A stretch of DNA of 64,000 nucleotides from Leuctra nigra (GCA_934045905.1 OW203764.1:22377109-22441108), one strand, 5' to 3'; shown: positions 1 to 11,012, counted from the first letter of the stretch. Notes: generated by a model from the letters alone, not told the origin. Program-made: numbers and translations.

Positions 1-1095
1 ACAGCGATTACCAACTACAGCGGTTCGTCCAAGGCGGATTCGGAGTACAAACGAATAGAAACACGTTTGGGACACATCTTGCGCCGGCTCGGAAGGGTGA
101 GTGCACTCATCGCGGACGTGTGTACAAGACGAACGGAGCTGATACAGGAAGCAGCCAAGTGCGGGGACAAGCTTAAGGAAAAACTGCTTTCAGACCCGTT
201 AGCTATATTGGCTGCCAATAAAACTTTGTCAGATGCCTTGGCTAAGTTAGCAACCGGCGAGACCAGTGCCAGGAAAAAGTATGTTCCAGCCAGAGACTGG
301 GGAGTTACCTTTACGGGGGACGGCCGTGGGTTGAGTGTAAGCGCCTTCCTGGAACGCATCGAAGAATTATGTGAGTCCAGACTACGATCGAAGGAAGACT
401 TACTAGTGGAAGCAATGGATTTATTCGACGGCTCAGCATTAGTATGGTACCGATCCATTAGGCGGCAGCTCGGCTCCTGGGAAGACCTCACGCAAAAACT
501 ACGAGAAGAGTTCCTATCACCCGACTATGACGAGGAGTTACTCGACGAAATTAAGAAGCGAACTCAAGGACCGGAGGAAACCATTGGAATCTACGTCGCC
601 TTCATGAGGAACTACATGGCGCGGCTGCAGACACCTTTGGCCGAATCCGTCCAGCTAAGTATAATTCGGAAAAACTTAGACCCGTTTTATGTGGACAGGT
701 TAAGTTTGCAGCAGATCGAGTCCGTGGCCGACCTTCTTAGCCTGGGACGGAAGCTGGAGTACAGCCGGCAACGGGTACGCAAATTTCAGCATCCCGTGCA
801 GCAGAAGGATTCTATCGAACCTGACCTGGCCTACCATGGACGCCGAAGACTGCCAGATCGTCCAGGCCCGAACGTCGGTGCGGTACAGGAAGAGAATCTA
901 GCGGACGTCTCCACAGCGACCTCGAGAGGCAGCAGAGGGCCATGTTGGAACTGTCAAGGTACCGACCACACCTATCGCGATTGTTTGGCAAAAAGGTCAG
1001 TGTTCTGTTATGGTTGTGGTGCAGCAAACGTTTTGAAGCCAAATTGTATCCCTTGCCGTGAACGTGCGGGAAAAGCAGCAGCGGGTCGAGTGTAG
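1..1095 (+). CDS. gag: Gag polyprotein, 5' partial
   Basis: The frame is open from the first base, so the start is outside the window. A retrotransposon gag (capsid-like) domain occupies roughly 280-760: RDWGVTFTGDGRGLSVSAFL, later SALVWYRSIRRQLGSWEDL and LREEFLSPDYDEELL. Near the end there are two nucleocapsid zinc knuckles. The first, CWNCQGTDHTYRDC, is a regular CCHC. The second, CYGCGAANVLKPNC, has Val where His is expected. Gag forms the virus-like particle and binds element RNA. It ends at TAG 1093-1095, inside the overlap with pol. Confidence 0.9.
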   Translation, partial: TAITNYSGSSKADSEYKRIETRLGHILRRLGRVSALIADVCTRRTELIQEAAKCGDKLKEKLLSDPLAILAANKTLSDALAKLATGETSARKKYVPARDWGVTFTGDGRGLSVSAFLERIEELCESRLRSKEDLLVEAMDLFDGSALVWYRSIRRQLGSWEDLTQKLREEFLSPDYDEELLDEIKKRTQGPEETIGIYVAFMRNYMARLQTPLAESVQLSIIRKNLDPFYVDRLSLQQIESVADLLSLGRKLEYSRQRVRKFQHPVQQKDSIEPDLAYHGRRRLPDRPGPNVGAVQEENLADVSTATSRGSRGPCWNCQGTDHTYRDCLAKRSVFCYGCGAANVLKPNCIPCRERAGKAAAGRV

Positions 1096-4000
1096 GGCGG
1101 ACTCCTCCTGCAAAGCTGATATGTTCGCCTCCTAACGAAGAGTGGTGTGACTGGTTAGACGTGGTAGCCAATCATAGTCTTCGAGCCAAGCTGGACCATA
1201 TCCTGGCATCGGCAGGGAATGATAGTCGGCCTAGCCTGAAGGTACACGTGTTGGGGATAGCAATGCAGGGTCTTCTGGATTCCGGAGCATCAAGAACGAT
1301 TCTTGGTCGGGGCGGCTGGGAGAAGATCAAAGCACTTCATCCTCCTCTTCGGAAAATGGAAGCAGGTATGGTGCGCGTTGCTGATGGACGTTCTTGTCAA
1401 GTGTTAGGAGAGGCTGATCTGCCGATTGAATTAGATGGGAGAGTAAAAGTTTTACCAATTTTGGTAGTCCCATTACTGGAGCGTGCCTTATACTTAGGGA
1501 TCGACTTTTGGAAGACAATGAGGTTTGTCCCCGATGTAGCGCAGGGTACCTGGACCTTTAGTGATAGTGGAGAAATACCCCGGGTAGCCGAGTGTACTCA
1601 AATCAAGGACAGACTCTCACCCAAGGAAAGAATTCAGTTGGAGAAGATGGTGACAGATTTGATGGCTCTCCCACAGGATAAGCTAGGGGTAACAGGTTTA
1701 GTGCATCATAAGATCGATACAGGAGATGCGGCTCCCATCAAACAACGGTACTACCCTTATTCACCGGTCATACAGAAGCAGATTAATAAGGAACTCGACG
1801 AAATGTTAAGGGACGGAGTAGTCGAACCTTCAACCAGTGCATGGAGTTCACCTATTATGCTAGTAGAGAAACCAGATTCCAAGGCCTTTAGGGTATGCAT
1901 AGACTTCAGAAGAGTGAATGCAGTGACCAAACGTGACGCATATCCTTTGCCGTACGTGTCAGCTATCTTGGACCGGTTAAGGAATGCAACGTACATGTCC
2001 TCCCTAGACCTGAAAACGGCGTATTGGCAAGTGCCCCTGGAAGAAGAGAGCAAGGAAAAGACGGCATTTGCAGTGGCGGGCCGGGGTCTTTTCCAATTCC
2101 GGCGGATGCCCTTCGGGTTGCATAATTCTCCAGCAACGTGGCAACGTTTAATAGACCGAGTATTAGGCCCAGAACTAGATCCCCACGTATTTGTGTATCT
2201 AGATGACGTGATAATTGTTACTCCTACTTTTGAAGCACACTTCGAGGTTCTACAGAAGGTGTTGCAGAAGTTGAAGGCGGCGGGCCTGACATTAAATAAG
2301 GACAAATGTCAATTTGGCCGTTCAGAGTTGAAGTACCTTGGGTACATGGTTGATGAGGGGGGTTTACGCGTGAACACTGAAAAGGTTACGGCGATGATTA
2401 ACTACCCGACGCCCAAGAATGTTACTGAAGTTAGACGTTTCATTGGACTGGCAAGTTGGTACCGACGTTTCGTACCAGATTTCGCCACGAAAATGGTACC
2501 ACTGAATGAGTTGACTAAAGGGGTGCGAAAGGGCCAAAGAAATCCGCCCTGGAAGTGGGAGGAAAAGCATGATCTGGCTTTTCGACAAATCAAGAGCCAT
2601 TTAGTAGAAGCTCCCCTCCTCACCTGTCCCGACTTCAACCGGCCATTTCTGATACAAACTGACGCTTCAGAAGTGGGTCTGGGAGCAGTTATCTCACAAG
2701 AGTTTGAAGATGGAGAAAAGGTCATTGCGTATGCCAGCCGGTCATTGACAAAGAGTGAACGGGTCTACACCACCACGGAATTGGAGTGCTTAGCGGTGGT
2801 CTGGGCAGTGGAGAAATTTAGACCGTATGTGGAAGGCTCTCCATTCACAGTCATCACGGACCATCATTCCTTAATCTGGCTACATAACCTCAAAGACCCG
2901 AGAGGACGGCTCGCTCGTTGGGCGATAAGGCTGCAACAGTACTCGTTCGAAATTCTGCATAGACCCGGGAGGAACCATGCTGTACCGGATGCCTTGTCGA
3001 GATCCGTGGGACTTCTGGAGTCTATTGAAATCACCAAGGACGACCATGATGACTGGTATACGGCCCAACTCAAGAAAGTAATGGATTATCCTCAAAATTA
3101 TCCGAACTGGAAGGCTGAAGATGATAAGTTGTGGAAGCGTTTACTACGAAGAAAAAAACAGTTCCTACTAACTCCAGAAGACGAAGGCTGGAGGATGGTA
3201 GTTCCGAGATCACTGCGGAAAAGTCTTCTAGTAGAATACCATGATCAGCCGACAGCCGGGCATCTGGGAACCTTTAAGACTATCAAGAGGATATCCGAAA
3301 CGTACTACTGGCCAGGCATGGCCGCCGACATCAGTCGTTATGTCCAGAAGTGCAAGGTCTGCCAATCCCTCAAGCCTGTGCAACAACTACCAGCGGGGTT
3401 GATAGGAAGCCAACGGGAAGTCACCAATCCTTGGCAAATGATCTCCACAGATCTGATGGGCCCTTTCCCGGTTTCCTCTAAACAAAACCGGTTCCTGTTA
3501 GTGATTGCCGACTGTTTCACCAAATATACCTTACTCTTCCCGTTACGAACTGCAACTGCAGAGAAGATAGCCCAAATCATGGAGCATGAAGTGTTTCTCG
3601 TGTATGGAGCTCCCCAATATGTGATCTGCGACAACGGAACTCAGTACACCAGTAAACAGTTTGTGGATAAAGTTACCGGCTATGGGGGGAAAATCCTTTA
3701 CAACCCAAATTACCACCCGCAAGCGAACCCGACAGAGAGAATCAATCGCGTCCTGAAGACGATGATAGCGTCGTACGTGAAGGATAACCATCGGAGTTGG
3801 GACAAGAATTTACCACAGTTGAGGCACGCCATCTGTACGGCGACACACGAAGCGACGGGTTTCACACCCGCTTTTCTCAACTTTGGCCGAGAACTCTTCT
3901 TGTCCGGGACGTCGTACCGCAAGTTGGAAGAAGATGGTTACGCTCCGAGGATGGGTCCACGTGAACCTCGGGCCAAGCTATTAAAGGAACTTCCCGCACT

Positions 4001-4307
4001 CTACGCCGAGGTTACTGATAGACTCCAAAGAGCCCACGAGAAGAACAGCCGGATCTACAACCTCCGTCGCCGTCCACTGCAATTTCAACCAGGAGATGTT
4101 GTTTGGAGAAAGACTTTTCCCCAATCAGATGCCGCGCGCTACTTCACGGCGAAGTTAGCACCGAAGTATACGCGGTGCTTCATCCACAAGCGGGTGTCCA
4201 ACCTAGTCTACGAGCTGCGGGAGGAAGATGGGCGAGTACTTCCAACCAGGTGGCACGTACAAGATCTCAAGCCGGATGCGACGCCCGAAGCAGAAGATAA
4301 TTTATAA
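1062..4307 (+). CDS. pol: Pol polyprotein (protease, RT, RNase H, integrase), -1 frame relative to gag
   Basis: The pol frame opens after a TGA at 1059-1061 and overlaps gag by 34 nt; no AUG is needed if it is made by -1 frameshifting. Counting residues from the GTG at 1161: aspartic protease DSGA at 40-43; reverse transcriptase with YLDD at 346-349 (2196-2207); RNase H with TDAS near 500, TELE near 540 and TDHH near 567; integrase zinc finger H694-H701-C731-C734; integrase catalytic Asp764, Asp824 and Glu859 (D,D34E spacing). The C-terminal GPY/F-like module follows NLRRRPLQFQPGD, but the usual GPF after KLAPKY is TRCF here. The frame is intact to TAA near 4305. Confidence 0.95.
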   Translation, partial: TCGKSSSGSSVGRTPPAKLICSPPNEEWCDWLDVVANHSLRAKLDHILASAGNDSRPSLKVHVLGIAMQGLLDSGASRTILGRGGWEKIKALHPPLRKMEAGMVRVADGRSCQVLGEADLPIELDGRVKVLPILVVPLLERALYLGIDFWKTMRFVPDVAQGTWTFSDSGEIPRVAECTQIKDRLSPKERIQLEKMVTDLMALPQDKLGVTGLVHHKIDTGDAAPIKQRYYPYSPVIQKQINKELDEMLRDGVVEPSTSAWSSPIMLVEKPDSKAFRVCIDFRRVNAVTKRDAYPLPYVSAILDRLRNATYMSSLDLKTAYWQVPLEEESKEKTAFAVAGRGLFQFRRMPFGLHNSPATWQRLIDRVLGPELDPHVFVYLDDVIIVTPTFEAHFEVLQKVLQKLKAAGLTLNKDKCQFGRSELKYLGYMVDEGGLRVNTEKVTAMINYPTPKNVTEVRRFIGLASWYRRFVPDFATKMVPLNELTKGVRKGQRNPPWKWEEKHDLAFRQIKSHLVEAPLLTCPDFNRPFLIQTDASEVGLGAVISQEFEDGEKVIAYASRSLTKSERVYTTTELECLAVVWAVEKFRPYVEGSPFTVITDHHSLIWLHNLKDPRGRLARWAIRLQQYSFEILHRPGRNHAVPDALSRSVGLLESIEITKDDHDDWYTAQLKKVMDYPQNYPNWKAEDDKLWKRLLRRKKQFLLTPEDEGWRMVVPRSLRKSLLVEYHDQPTAGHLGTFKTIKRISETYYWPGMAADISRYVQKCKVCQSLKPVQQLPAGLIGSQREVTNPWQMISTDLMGPFPVSSKQNRFLLVIADCFTKYTLLFPLRTATAEKIAQIMEHEVFLVYGAPQYVICDNGTQYTSKQFVDKVTGYGGKILYNPNYHPQANPTERINRVLKTMIASYVKDNHRSWDKNLPQLRHAICTATHEATGFTPAFLNFGRELFLSGTSYRKLEEDGYAPRMGPREPRAKLLKELPALYAEVTDRLQRAHEKNSRIYNLRRRPLQFQPGDVVWRKTFPQSDAARYFTAKLAPKYTRCFIHKRVSNLVYELREEDGRVLPTRWHVQDLKPDATPEAEDNL
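1068..1074 (+). promoter_or_regulatory. Predicted -1 ribosomal frameshift slippery heptamer
   Basis: G GGA AAA in the gag frame fits the X XXY YYZ rule. It lies inside the only 34 nt (1062-1095) where the gag and pol frames overlap. A -1 slip puts the ribosome directly in the pol frame, which is then open to 4307. I did not confirm a downstream pseudoknot. Confidence 0.7.
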
Positions 4308-4339
4308 AATAAATTCTTAAAAGAGGAAAAGGTGGAGTT

Positions 4340-4741
4340 TGTAACATGTAAACTGAGGGAGGGCGGCCGCCCGAGGTCAACCGGTCATACAACCCCTCAC
4401 GCGCTCGAGCAGGGGCTCGGGAGTTGTTGACCGGCCAGCGACGGAACTGGTTGTGTTGTGTGTTGTTAGAGAGACGTTTCTAGAAGCCGACGCAGGCAAC
4501 TGATTTTTGTACAGAGAAAGAGTGTTGATCATTATTATTTGTCGGACTGTCTTACGACGACTTGTGCTGTGGGATTAAGAGTTATTAAAAGTATTGTTCA
4601 AGTGTGATTGTGTTCAAGGTGTTTTGTTTACGAGCTTCGTGCTTCCTCGTACCCCAGAAGCACGTGGCGCCCATCCCCGTCCGCCAGCGTTCCCCCACCC
4701 ACCCCATTCCACCGTTAAGAAGGGGCAAACGTTATAGTACA
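4340..4741 (+). repeat. 3' LTR of the gypsy element
   Basis: It starts with TGTAAC immediately after the purine-rich tract. The end is uncertain: GGGGCA at 4727 or GTACA at 4741 both give a TG...CA repeat of about 390-400 bp. The partner LTR is outside the window. Confidence 0.65.
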
Positions 4742-5024
4742 CTATTGATTTTAGATAGTGATTATTCTTGTCTTACTATATCATAAAGACATTCTATACT
4801 CTAAGTGTTTGCGATTACTTCAGTAACAAGAGATTCGTATTTTGATTAATTTCGAATGTACTTATTCTGTGGTTAAGTTACACGAAATGCTGAAACAAAT
4901 GATTATGTAATTACTGGGAACAGTAATGGAATGAAGCAATCAAGCAGTTTAATTGGAACAATTCCACATTTTCTCCGATGTAACAATTAAATAGTAGACA
5001 GGTCTAAATTCGAGCCCGACACCA
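4742..5024. other. AT-rich flank, no feature seen
   Basis: I see no ORF, repeat or RNA gene between the gypsy LTR and the palindromic repeat at 5025. Confidence 0.5.
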
Positions 5025-5352
5025 AAGTGGATGGAACTAGCTTCACACTACTATAGGACAGGTGGGGACACTTGAACATTCTTGGTGATACCAGCTCCAT
5101 GGGGAATTGACCAATGGATTAACATAGGGATTACGTTTGAGCAGGTGGCGCTCAGGTGGTGAACAGTGGAACTATTTTGAATTTTGGAACGAAATGCAAG
5201 CTTAAATTAGTTCTCATGTCTGCCACACAACACATAGAGCGCCAGCTGCTCAAACGTAATTCCCATATAATTCGTATTCAAGATAGCCAATGGGGATGCA
5301 TTGAAGAGTCCCCACCTCTCCTATAGTAGTGTGATGCTAGTTCCATGCACGT
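5025..5352. mobile_element. Palindromic MITE
   Basis: The left end (GGAACTAGCTTCACACTAC, then TATAGGACAGGTGGGGAC) is matched in inverted form by the right end at about 5305-5346 with few differences. Nested inside, ATTACGTTTGAGCAGG (about 5131) pairs with a second inverted stretch near 5245. There is no coding capacity. The exact terminus and target duplication were not resolved. Confidence 0.7.
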
Positions 5353-5492
5353 TGCCGACACCATTAGTTGTCAATACGTACGCGTAGACGACTGAAATAC
5401 AACACTGGCTAAGAGTGTGAAAAGAGTTAATGATCACCTGAAGTATTTGATGAGGGAGAGGAGCTGTGCTGTCGGCCGCTGTCGCGTGTCCC

Positions 5493-6124
5493 TGCTGAGC
5501 AGTCTCACTGCTGCCTCCTGCAGTGGTACAGGGACGCGGGGCAGCACATTATGCAACTGATCCTCGAGCTGAAACCAACATGAGAGCTTTAAACAGAGAG
5601 TATGGGACTACTGGGGAACTGCTGAGCAGTCTCACTGCTGCCTCCTGCAGTGGTACAGGGACGCGGGGCAGCACATTATGCAACTGATCCTCGAGCTGAA
5701 ACCAACATGAGAGCTTTAAACAGAGAGTATGGGACTACTGGGGAACTGCTGAGCAGTCTCACTGCTGCCTCCTGCAGTGGTACGGGGACGCGGGGCAGCA
5801 CATTATGCAACTGATCCTCGAGCTGAAACCAACATGAGAGCTTTAAAAAGAGAGTATGGGACTACTGGGGAACTGCTGAGCAATCTCACTGCTGCCTCCT
5901 GCAGTGGTACAGGGACGCGGGGCAGCACATTATGCAACTGATCCTCGTGCTGAAACCAACATGAGAGCTTTAAACAGAGAGTATAGGACTACTGGGGAAC
6001 TGCTGAGCAATCTCACTGCTGCCTCCTGCAGTGGTACAGGGACGCGGGGCAGCACATTATGCAGCTGATCCTCGAGCTGAAACCAACATGAGAGCTTTAA
6101 ACAGAGAGTATGGGACTACTGGGG
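5493..6124. repeat. 127-bp tandem repeat, five copies
   Basis: Units start at 5493, 5620, 5747, 5874 and 6001, exactly 127 bp apart, each opening TGCTGAGCAGTCTCACTGC (or GAGCAATC). Copies differ at only a few bases, so the array is recent or homogenised. It is not coding. Confidence 0.95.
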
Positions 6125-6128
6125 CGAA

Positions 6129-7599
6129 GTAATATGCTTGAGAACATTGCATGGGCACCCGTTTGTTTTAAACAATATGACAGAAATACGATTTCCAGCA
6201 AGGAAATTAAAACCGCACATTGAACATAAATACTCCGGTATTTGAAAATAGGTTCCTTGGGAAAAGGCTTAGGAAGTAACAGTACTAATATCACATTCAC
6301 AAAGTCCCCTCTTGGCTCTTCATCACTTTAAAACCTAAAAGTTCAAGATCATTTTTTATTCACTCCGTTGACTTGGAAGAAGATGCCTTTTTCATTTCCA
6401 GAGAGTTTGATTCCCAACGGAAACGCTTTGCGCGAACAATTTGGATGGTAATATGAAGAGAAATTAAAAACTGTATTACCGTTTCAGAACATTTCGCTAC
6501 GGGATATTTTCAGACAGTTTTGTGTACGAGCTATTTATATTTTGACGCAAATCGTTTGAAGACTTTTAAAACTCTCACTTTACAGTGACGACGCCTCCAT
6601 AAATTGACTCTCTCAATGAGTAATGGCAATCTCCATAAAACCCGTCGCTGAATTTCGTGATTGAGCTGTCGCCCCCCCCCCCCCCCCATTCACCCCCGCC
6701 GACGACGCAACCCCCCACTACGCACGTCATTAGCCTGTTCGCGGACATTGTAAGCAACATTGTCCGATAACAGGCATGGTGATGTTTGGAGCAAATTGCC
6801 GTTTTGGTGTTACTTGGAAGAAGAAAAAACTAAGGTCAAAGACCAATTGGGCAATTTCAATCTATAAGCTATGAAATTCCGCTTTGAGTCAACCACTAAA
6901 ATCTAATTAATTTATGACTGAAATTGTCCAATTTGGATTGTATTGTGTGCTTCTATATTATTTGAATATACATTCAGCTCAGTCGCACATGGGGACATAA
7001 TTCGCTCAGAACAGACAGCTATTTGCGTGTATGTTTTCAACTAACAAACTACTTTAAATCTTTAGCATGATCACCATTTTTCTAGAACCCAAACTAACAT
7101 TAAAATCAGATTGATTACGATTTAAAAATGCTCCTTATGATTTTATACAAGAAAGAAGAAGTTTGAATTTTGATTCCTACGCTTTATGTAAGTATTTCAA
7201 GTTTTGAAAAGTCAAACGGCAAGTGTTTTAAAACGCTTTTTAAAGACTAGGACGCCGATGGGAATATGCTAAAACAAGAATATTAAGAAAGAAGGAATTA
7301 ATTCATACGCCTAGTACGGCTTACTCTACTTTCACTGACGCACTCAATTTGCAGAAAACTTCCTTCGAATGGCTTTTATTACTAAATGTAAAATTGAGAG
7401 AAGGCTTAGATTGTGCCTTGATTAGATAATAATGAAGTTTGGCATACCGCTATAAGCTCACCTCCCCCATTGGCTGTTCCGAATCCCAGCCATCGTGCAC
7501 GCGGTATCGCGGTCGAATCTAATTGGAGGTGAAATTAGGAAGGGAAGATCGCTCTGCCATCGACTCTGGGGATAGAAACATGAAAAGACTCCAACTTAC
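6129..7599. other. Intronic or flanking DNA with a C-tract
   Basis: There is no supportable gene. A run of 16 C lies at 6672-6687. The next SCYL2 exon was looked for on the minus strand and not found. Confidence 0.5.
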
Positions 7600-7745
7600 C
7601 ACTTCGAGTTGTTTGAGATATGTGGAACTGCTGTGGTTGGCTTGAACGAGAGGTCGCCCGCTGTTAAAGATGGCACAAATCACCATCCCCAACGAGAACA
7701 TGTCGGTCAGGATGCTGCATACGGAAGATGTCTGGACCTCGGGAG
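7600..7745 (-). CDS. SCYL2: SCYL2-like pseudokinase, C-lobe exon (APE motif)
   Basis: This 146-nt exon lies between acceptor tttgatttcag and donor gtaagttgg. The split codon gives APEVQTSSVCSILTDMFSLG, followed by MVICAIFNSGRPLVQANHSS and YLKQLEV. This is the APE motif and helix alpha-F of the kinase C-lobe (T-D-M-F-S-L-G is the pseudokinase form of the SDxWSxG motif). It ends in phase 0. The rest of the C-lobe, HEAT-like repeats and C-terminal clathrin-binding tail are not seen in 1-7599, so the gene should continue left of the window and the gypsy element at 1-4741 is probably intronic. Confidence 0.92.
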
Positions 7746-9630
7746 CTGAAATCAAATCAGAGTTACGAATATTAGTTTGTCACTTATCCGAGTGAGATCC
7801 GGTGGTGGGAATAATTGTTGCAATCAACAATGTGGTACAGTACCAGTTTTGGAAGTGTTTATGAAGTTAAATAAAAATAAAAATTTACATATGTATTTAT
7901 TTTTTAGTTGCTTGGTTATAATCAAACTAATGTACAGTATTAGTCCAGAGATGAATTTAAGGCAAAAAAGCTTTTGTAGAGCGCTGAAGATTATTTTTTG
8001 ATTTAGGTAAGCATTGTCACGATAAAGAATATAATAATGTCAACTTGTAAGTAAGTAATGGAGTCGTTTGGCAACTATTTGAAACTGAGAGAATCATAAA
8101 AAAATCATCCATTTCTGTACACAAATCCAAAACTAGTACTTTACATTGTACTTGTGTTTCTTGTTTCTTGACATCTCATTGAAATTCAAATGTTATAGAT
8201 TTTAAATGGGTTTTGCAACTTTTGAGTAGTCTCTGTACCGCGTATATTTAAATATCTTTTTTTATTGAAGAACAGATGTGTGTGCGATGTACGACTTAAC
8301 TGGCGTGGAGTGACCGCCCCACTAAATACATAAGTACATCAAAAGAATAATCACAAACACACTCGTCCACAAAGTCATAGGTGGTTTGACTTTAAAAAGT
8401 AAACAAATACAAGTAAAACGGAAAAGTAAACAACATTTTGCACAAACGTGCTTCAAAAAGTACATGGATTCTTTTCATGTAATTTTGCTGTAAGTAATGT
8501 ATTTTCATGCCATAATAGTTTACGTTATAGAATCATAAATTGTGAAACGCAGAGTGTAAATAGAGGTCAGTATGATAAGAGAGGTGCACGTTCACTATTT
8601 CCACTCAAGTCTGATTTATTAGCCTTTCATCACGGTAAAATCATATCTTTGACAGCAAACACCGCTATTACGCTGCCATTGTTTTGTACGAGCACAACTT
8701 GTTGTCATATGTGTGTTTGAGTGAAATTTCATCTTCCTCGACACGTGTGTCCCACGTGTTGCATGTCCCAAAGTATGTCATCACTAGAGCGCCTCCTACA
8801 TCATTCTTATTTTATCTTGTACCCTCAATTTGGTTCCAAATTCCATATACCATTCACATGCAACTTAGACGTTAATTTAAGCATTTAGAAGTTGGCATGG
8901 GTACAGGGAAATAACGCTATAAGTCACATTCGGATGACACTGAGATAAACGAAGTTTTATATTGAAACTTGTATTGATCTTCCACACAGATCAACATTTC
9001 AATTGCTTTTTTCAAGAATTTGTAGCAATATTTTCCAAAAACCGATATTAAACACATTGTTACCAAAAATTGACTCATAGCGTTCTTTCCCTGTACACAA
9101 CATACATATACATATATATGTACATATACATATATCAAGGTTCGATCTATGTCACTACATTGGTATTTGTACTGTGGTGTTCACATAGATTGAAATCATT
9201 TGGCAACTCTGTATTTTGGACAGCCACATATAAAATTTAATTTTTATCTTGATAAGTGGTTCGTGTTCTGCTTTTAATTGTCTTACATAATATATTTGCT
9301 GTGAAGTGAACTTCAATTCGAACTGAGCGTCTTCCTAGTAATATGAGATTTCGTAATCGGCTATGAGCTAAGATTGAAATAAGAAGTATTGTTTCTTTGT
9401 GTCCTGACTGCATTGTCCTGCTGTCTTACGTGCCTCTAATTGACCATTACGTGGCAAAACATCTCGCTGAGTGAACCGATCACGCATTCCAGCAGCGCGC
9501 AGGGGTGAAATCATTCCCAGAATAGGTCAATCAAGGTATATGACGTATACATATATTTTTAAGGAAGTTAGAATAAAAGTACTCAAAAATAATTCAGAAC
9601 AGTAAACGTGCAGTAACGTGCAGTAGTAGA
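7746..9630. other. SCYL2 intron, AT-rich, no feature recognised
   Basis: This is intronic sequence between the C-lobe and activation-segment exons. ORFs here are short and low complexity. A fragment near 9210-9240 (TGTATTTTGGACAGCC) weakly resembles the 3' tail of the R2-like element at 59097. Confidence 0.5.
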
Positions 9631-9639
9631 ATGTAGTTA

Positions 9640-10205
9640 TTTTGGCACAATAAATGTGCAGTAAGTGGAATGTAGGTTACTTTGGCACAATAAATGTGCA
9701 GTAAGTGGAACGTAGGTTACTTCGGCACAATAAATGTGTAGTAAGTGGAATGTAGGTTACATCGGCACAATAAATGTGTAGTAAGTGGAACGTAGGTTAC
9801 TTCGGCACAATAAATGTGCAGTAAGTGGAATGTAGGTTACATCGGAACAATAAATGTGCAGTAAGTAGAATGTAAGTTACTTCGGCACAATAAATGTGCA
9901 GTAAGTGGAATGTAAGTTACTTCGGCACAATAAATGTGCAGTAAGTGAAATGTAGGTTACACTTACATCGGAACAATAAATGTGCAGTAAGTGGAATGTA
10001 AGTTACTTCGGCACAATAAATGTGCAGAAAGTGTAATGTAGGTTACTTTGGCACGATAAATGTGCAGTAAGTGGAACGTAGGTTTCTTCGGCACAATAAA
10101 TGTGCTCTTATTATAGTGGAATGTAGGTAACTTCAGCACAGTAAACATGCAGTTAGTGGAATGTAGGTTACTTCGGCACAATAAACGTGCAGTGAGTGGA
10201 AAGCT
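9640..10205. repeat. 40-bp minisatellite, about 14 copies
   Basis: The unit is built on CACAATAAATGTGCAGTAAG followed by TGGAATGTAGGTTACTTCGG. Copies are mostly exactly 40 bp with scattered substitutions and a few indels (10101-10135 has an insertion). It lies inside the SCYL2 intron. A minus-strand ORF across it is only repeat translation. Confidence 0.95.
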
Positions 10206-11012
10206 AGGTAGAATGTTATACACGTACACATTGGCTGTAACATATTTGGTCCAAGGGGGAAAATAAGTAGTATCGTCTCTTTGTTTCCGTCCACTGCGTC
10301 CATTTATTGCGTTTGCCTCACCTCATGTTTCATAATTATCTACTCCACAACTAATCATGGAAATATTAAAATAACAGGTTTGCACACCCCTGATCAAGAA
10401 CGTCTACTCTCTTATTATAGCTGTAATTTGAAGTGTGCTTCGATTTATCATTGTACGGGACCACACCCCACTCACTGATTCAAAACCTGCAACTCTAGGC
10501 TTTTTCCTCCTCCTCTATAATTCCTGTCTGAGCATGCCTCATTAGAGAGAGATCAGGCGATTATAATATCGTTAGCTCTGCAGTAATTTCCCTGTTCACC
10601 GATAGAAAAGATCTGCAGACGATTTCTGAATCTCCAGCGCACATTTGCTAGTTATGTCTGTGAACTAACAATTTTTTTTATGTAATTAGATTTTACTTTT
10701 TCGTATTATGCCATTTCAGACAAAGGGTATGTTACATGAGGTAACTACAAACAATGTAAATGTCATTAGCATACACTTATAGTTTAAACATCAGCAGTGT
10801 TCAGCTGTCAGTGCCGTGGCAGTGCTATGGATTAGTTGTGCTTATTACTCAGTTTGTAAACAGTACCGTAGTCGCGTCCAATTGAAATAATGTGATGCAC
10901 ATTTAAATATGTGTATTTCACAACACCCCTGTTCTTGATTGTGAAAAGGTAAAAAGAGGGTAATTAGGTAACAAGCAATGTTCTATTTGCTTGACAGGAA
11001 TATAAGGAACAG
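10206..11012. other. SCYL2 intron, no feature recognised
   Basis: I see no gene, repeat array or RNA structure that I can support. Confidence 0.45.

Larger units (their letters stand above)
1..4741 (+). mobile_element. Ty3/gypsy LTR retrotransposon, 5' end outside window
   Basis: The element shows gag (open from base 1), pol (pol frame 1062-4307), a polypurine tract at about 4319-4337 and a 3' LTR starting TGTAAC at 4340. There is no env ORF between pol and the LTR. The 5' LTR and primer-binding site must lie left of base 1. Pol has no stop or frameshift across more than 1,000 codons, so the copy is young. The orientation is opposite to SCYL2. The integrase has the HPQANPTER signature, which it shares with the gutted element at 18196-21340. 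Confidence 0.93.

Noticed and set aside
1757..3922. Minus-strand ORFs under pol
   Set aside because: Shadows of the intact pol frame.
7463..7576. Possible extra SCYL2 exon after TATCCCCAG with donor GTGAGC
   Set aside because: It would need a 34-nt intron, and the translation does not resemble SCYL2.
9640..10205. CRISPR-like regular array
   Set aside because: The 40-bp units are contiguous, with no unique spacers; eukaryotic minisatellite.
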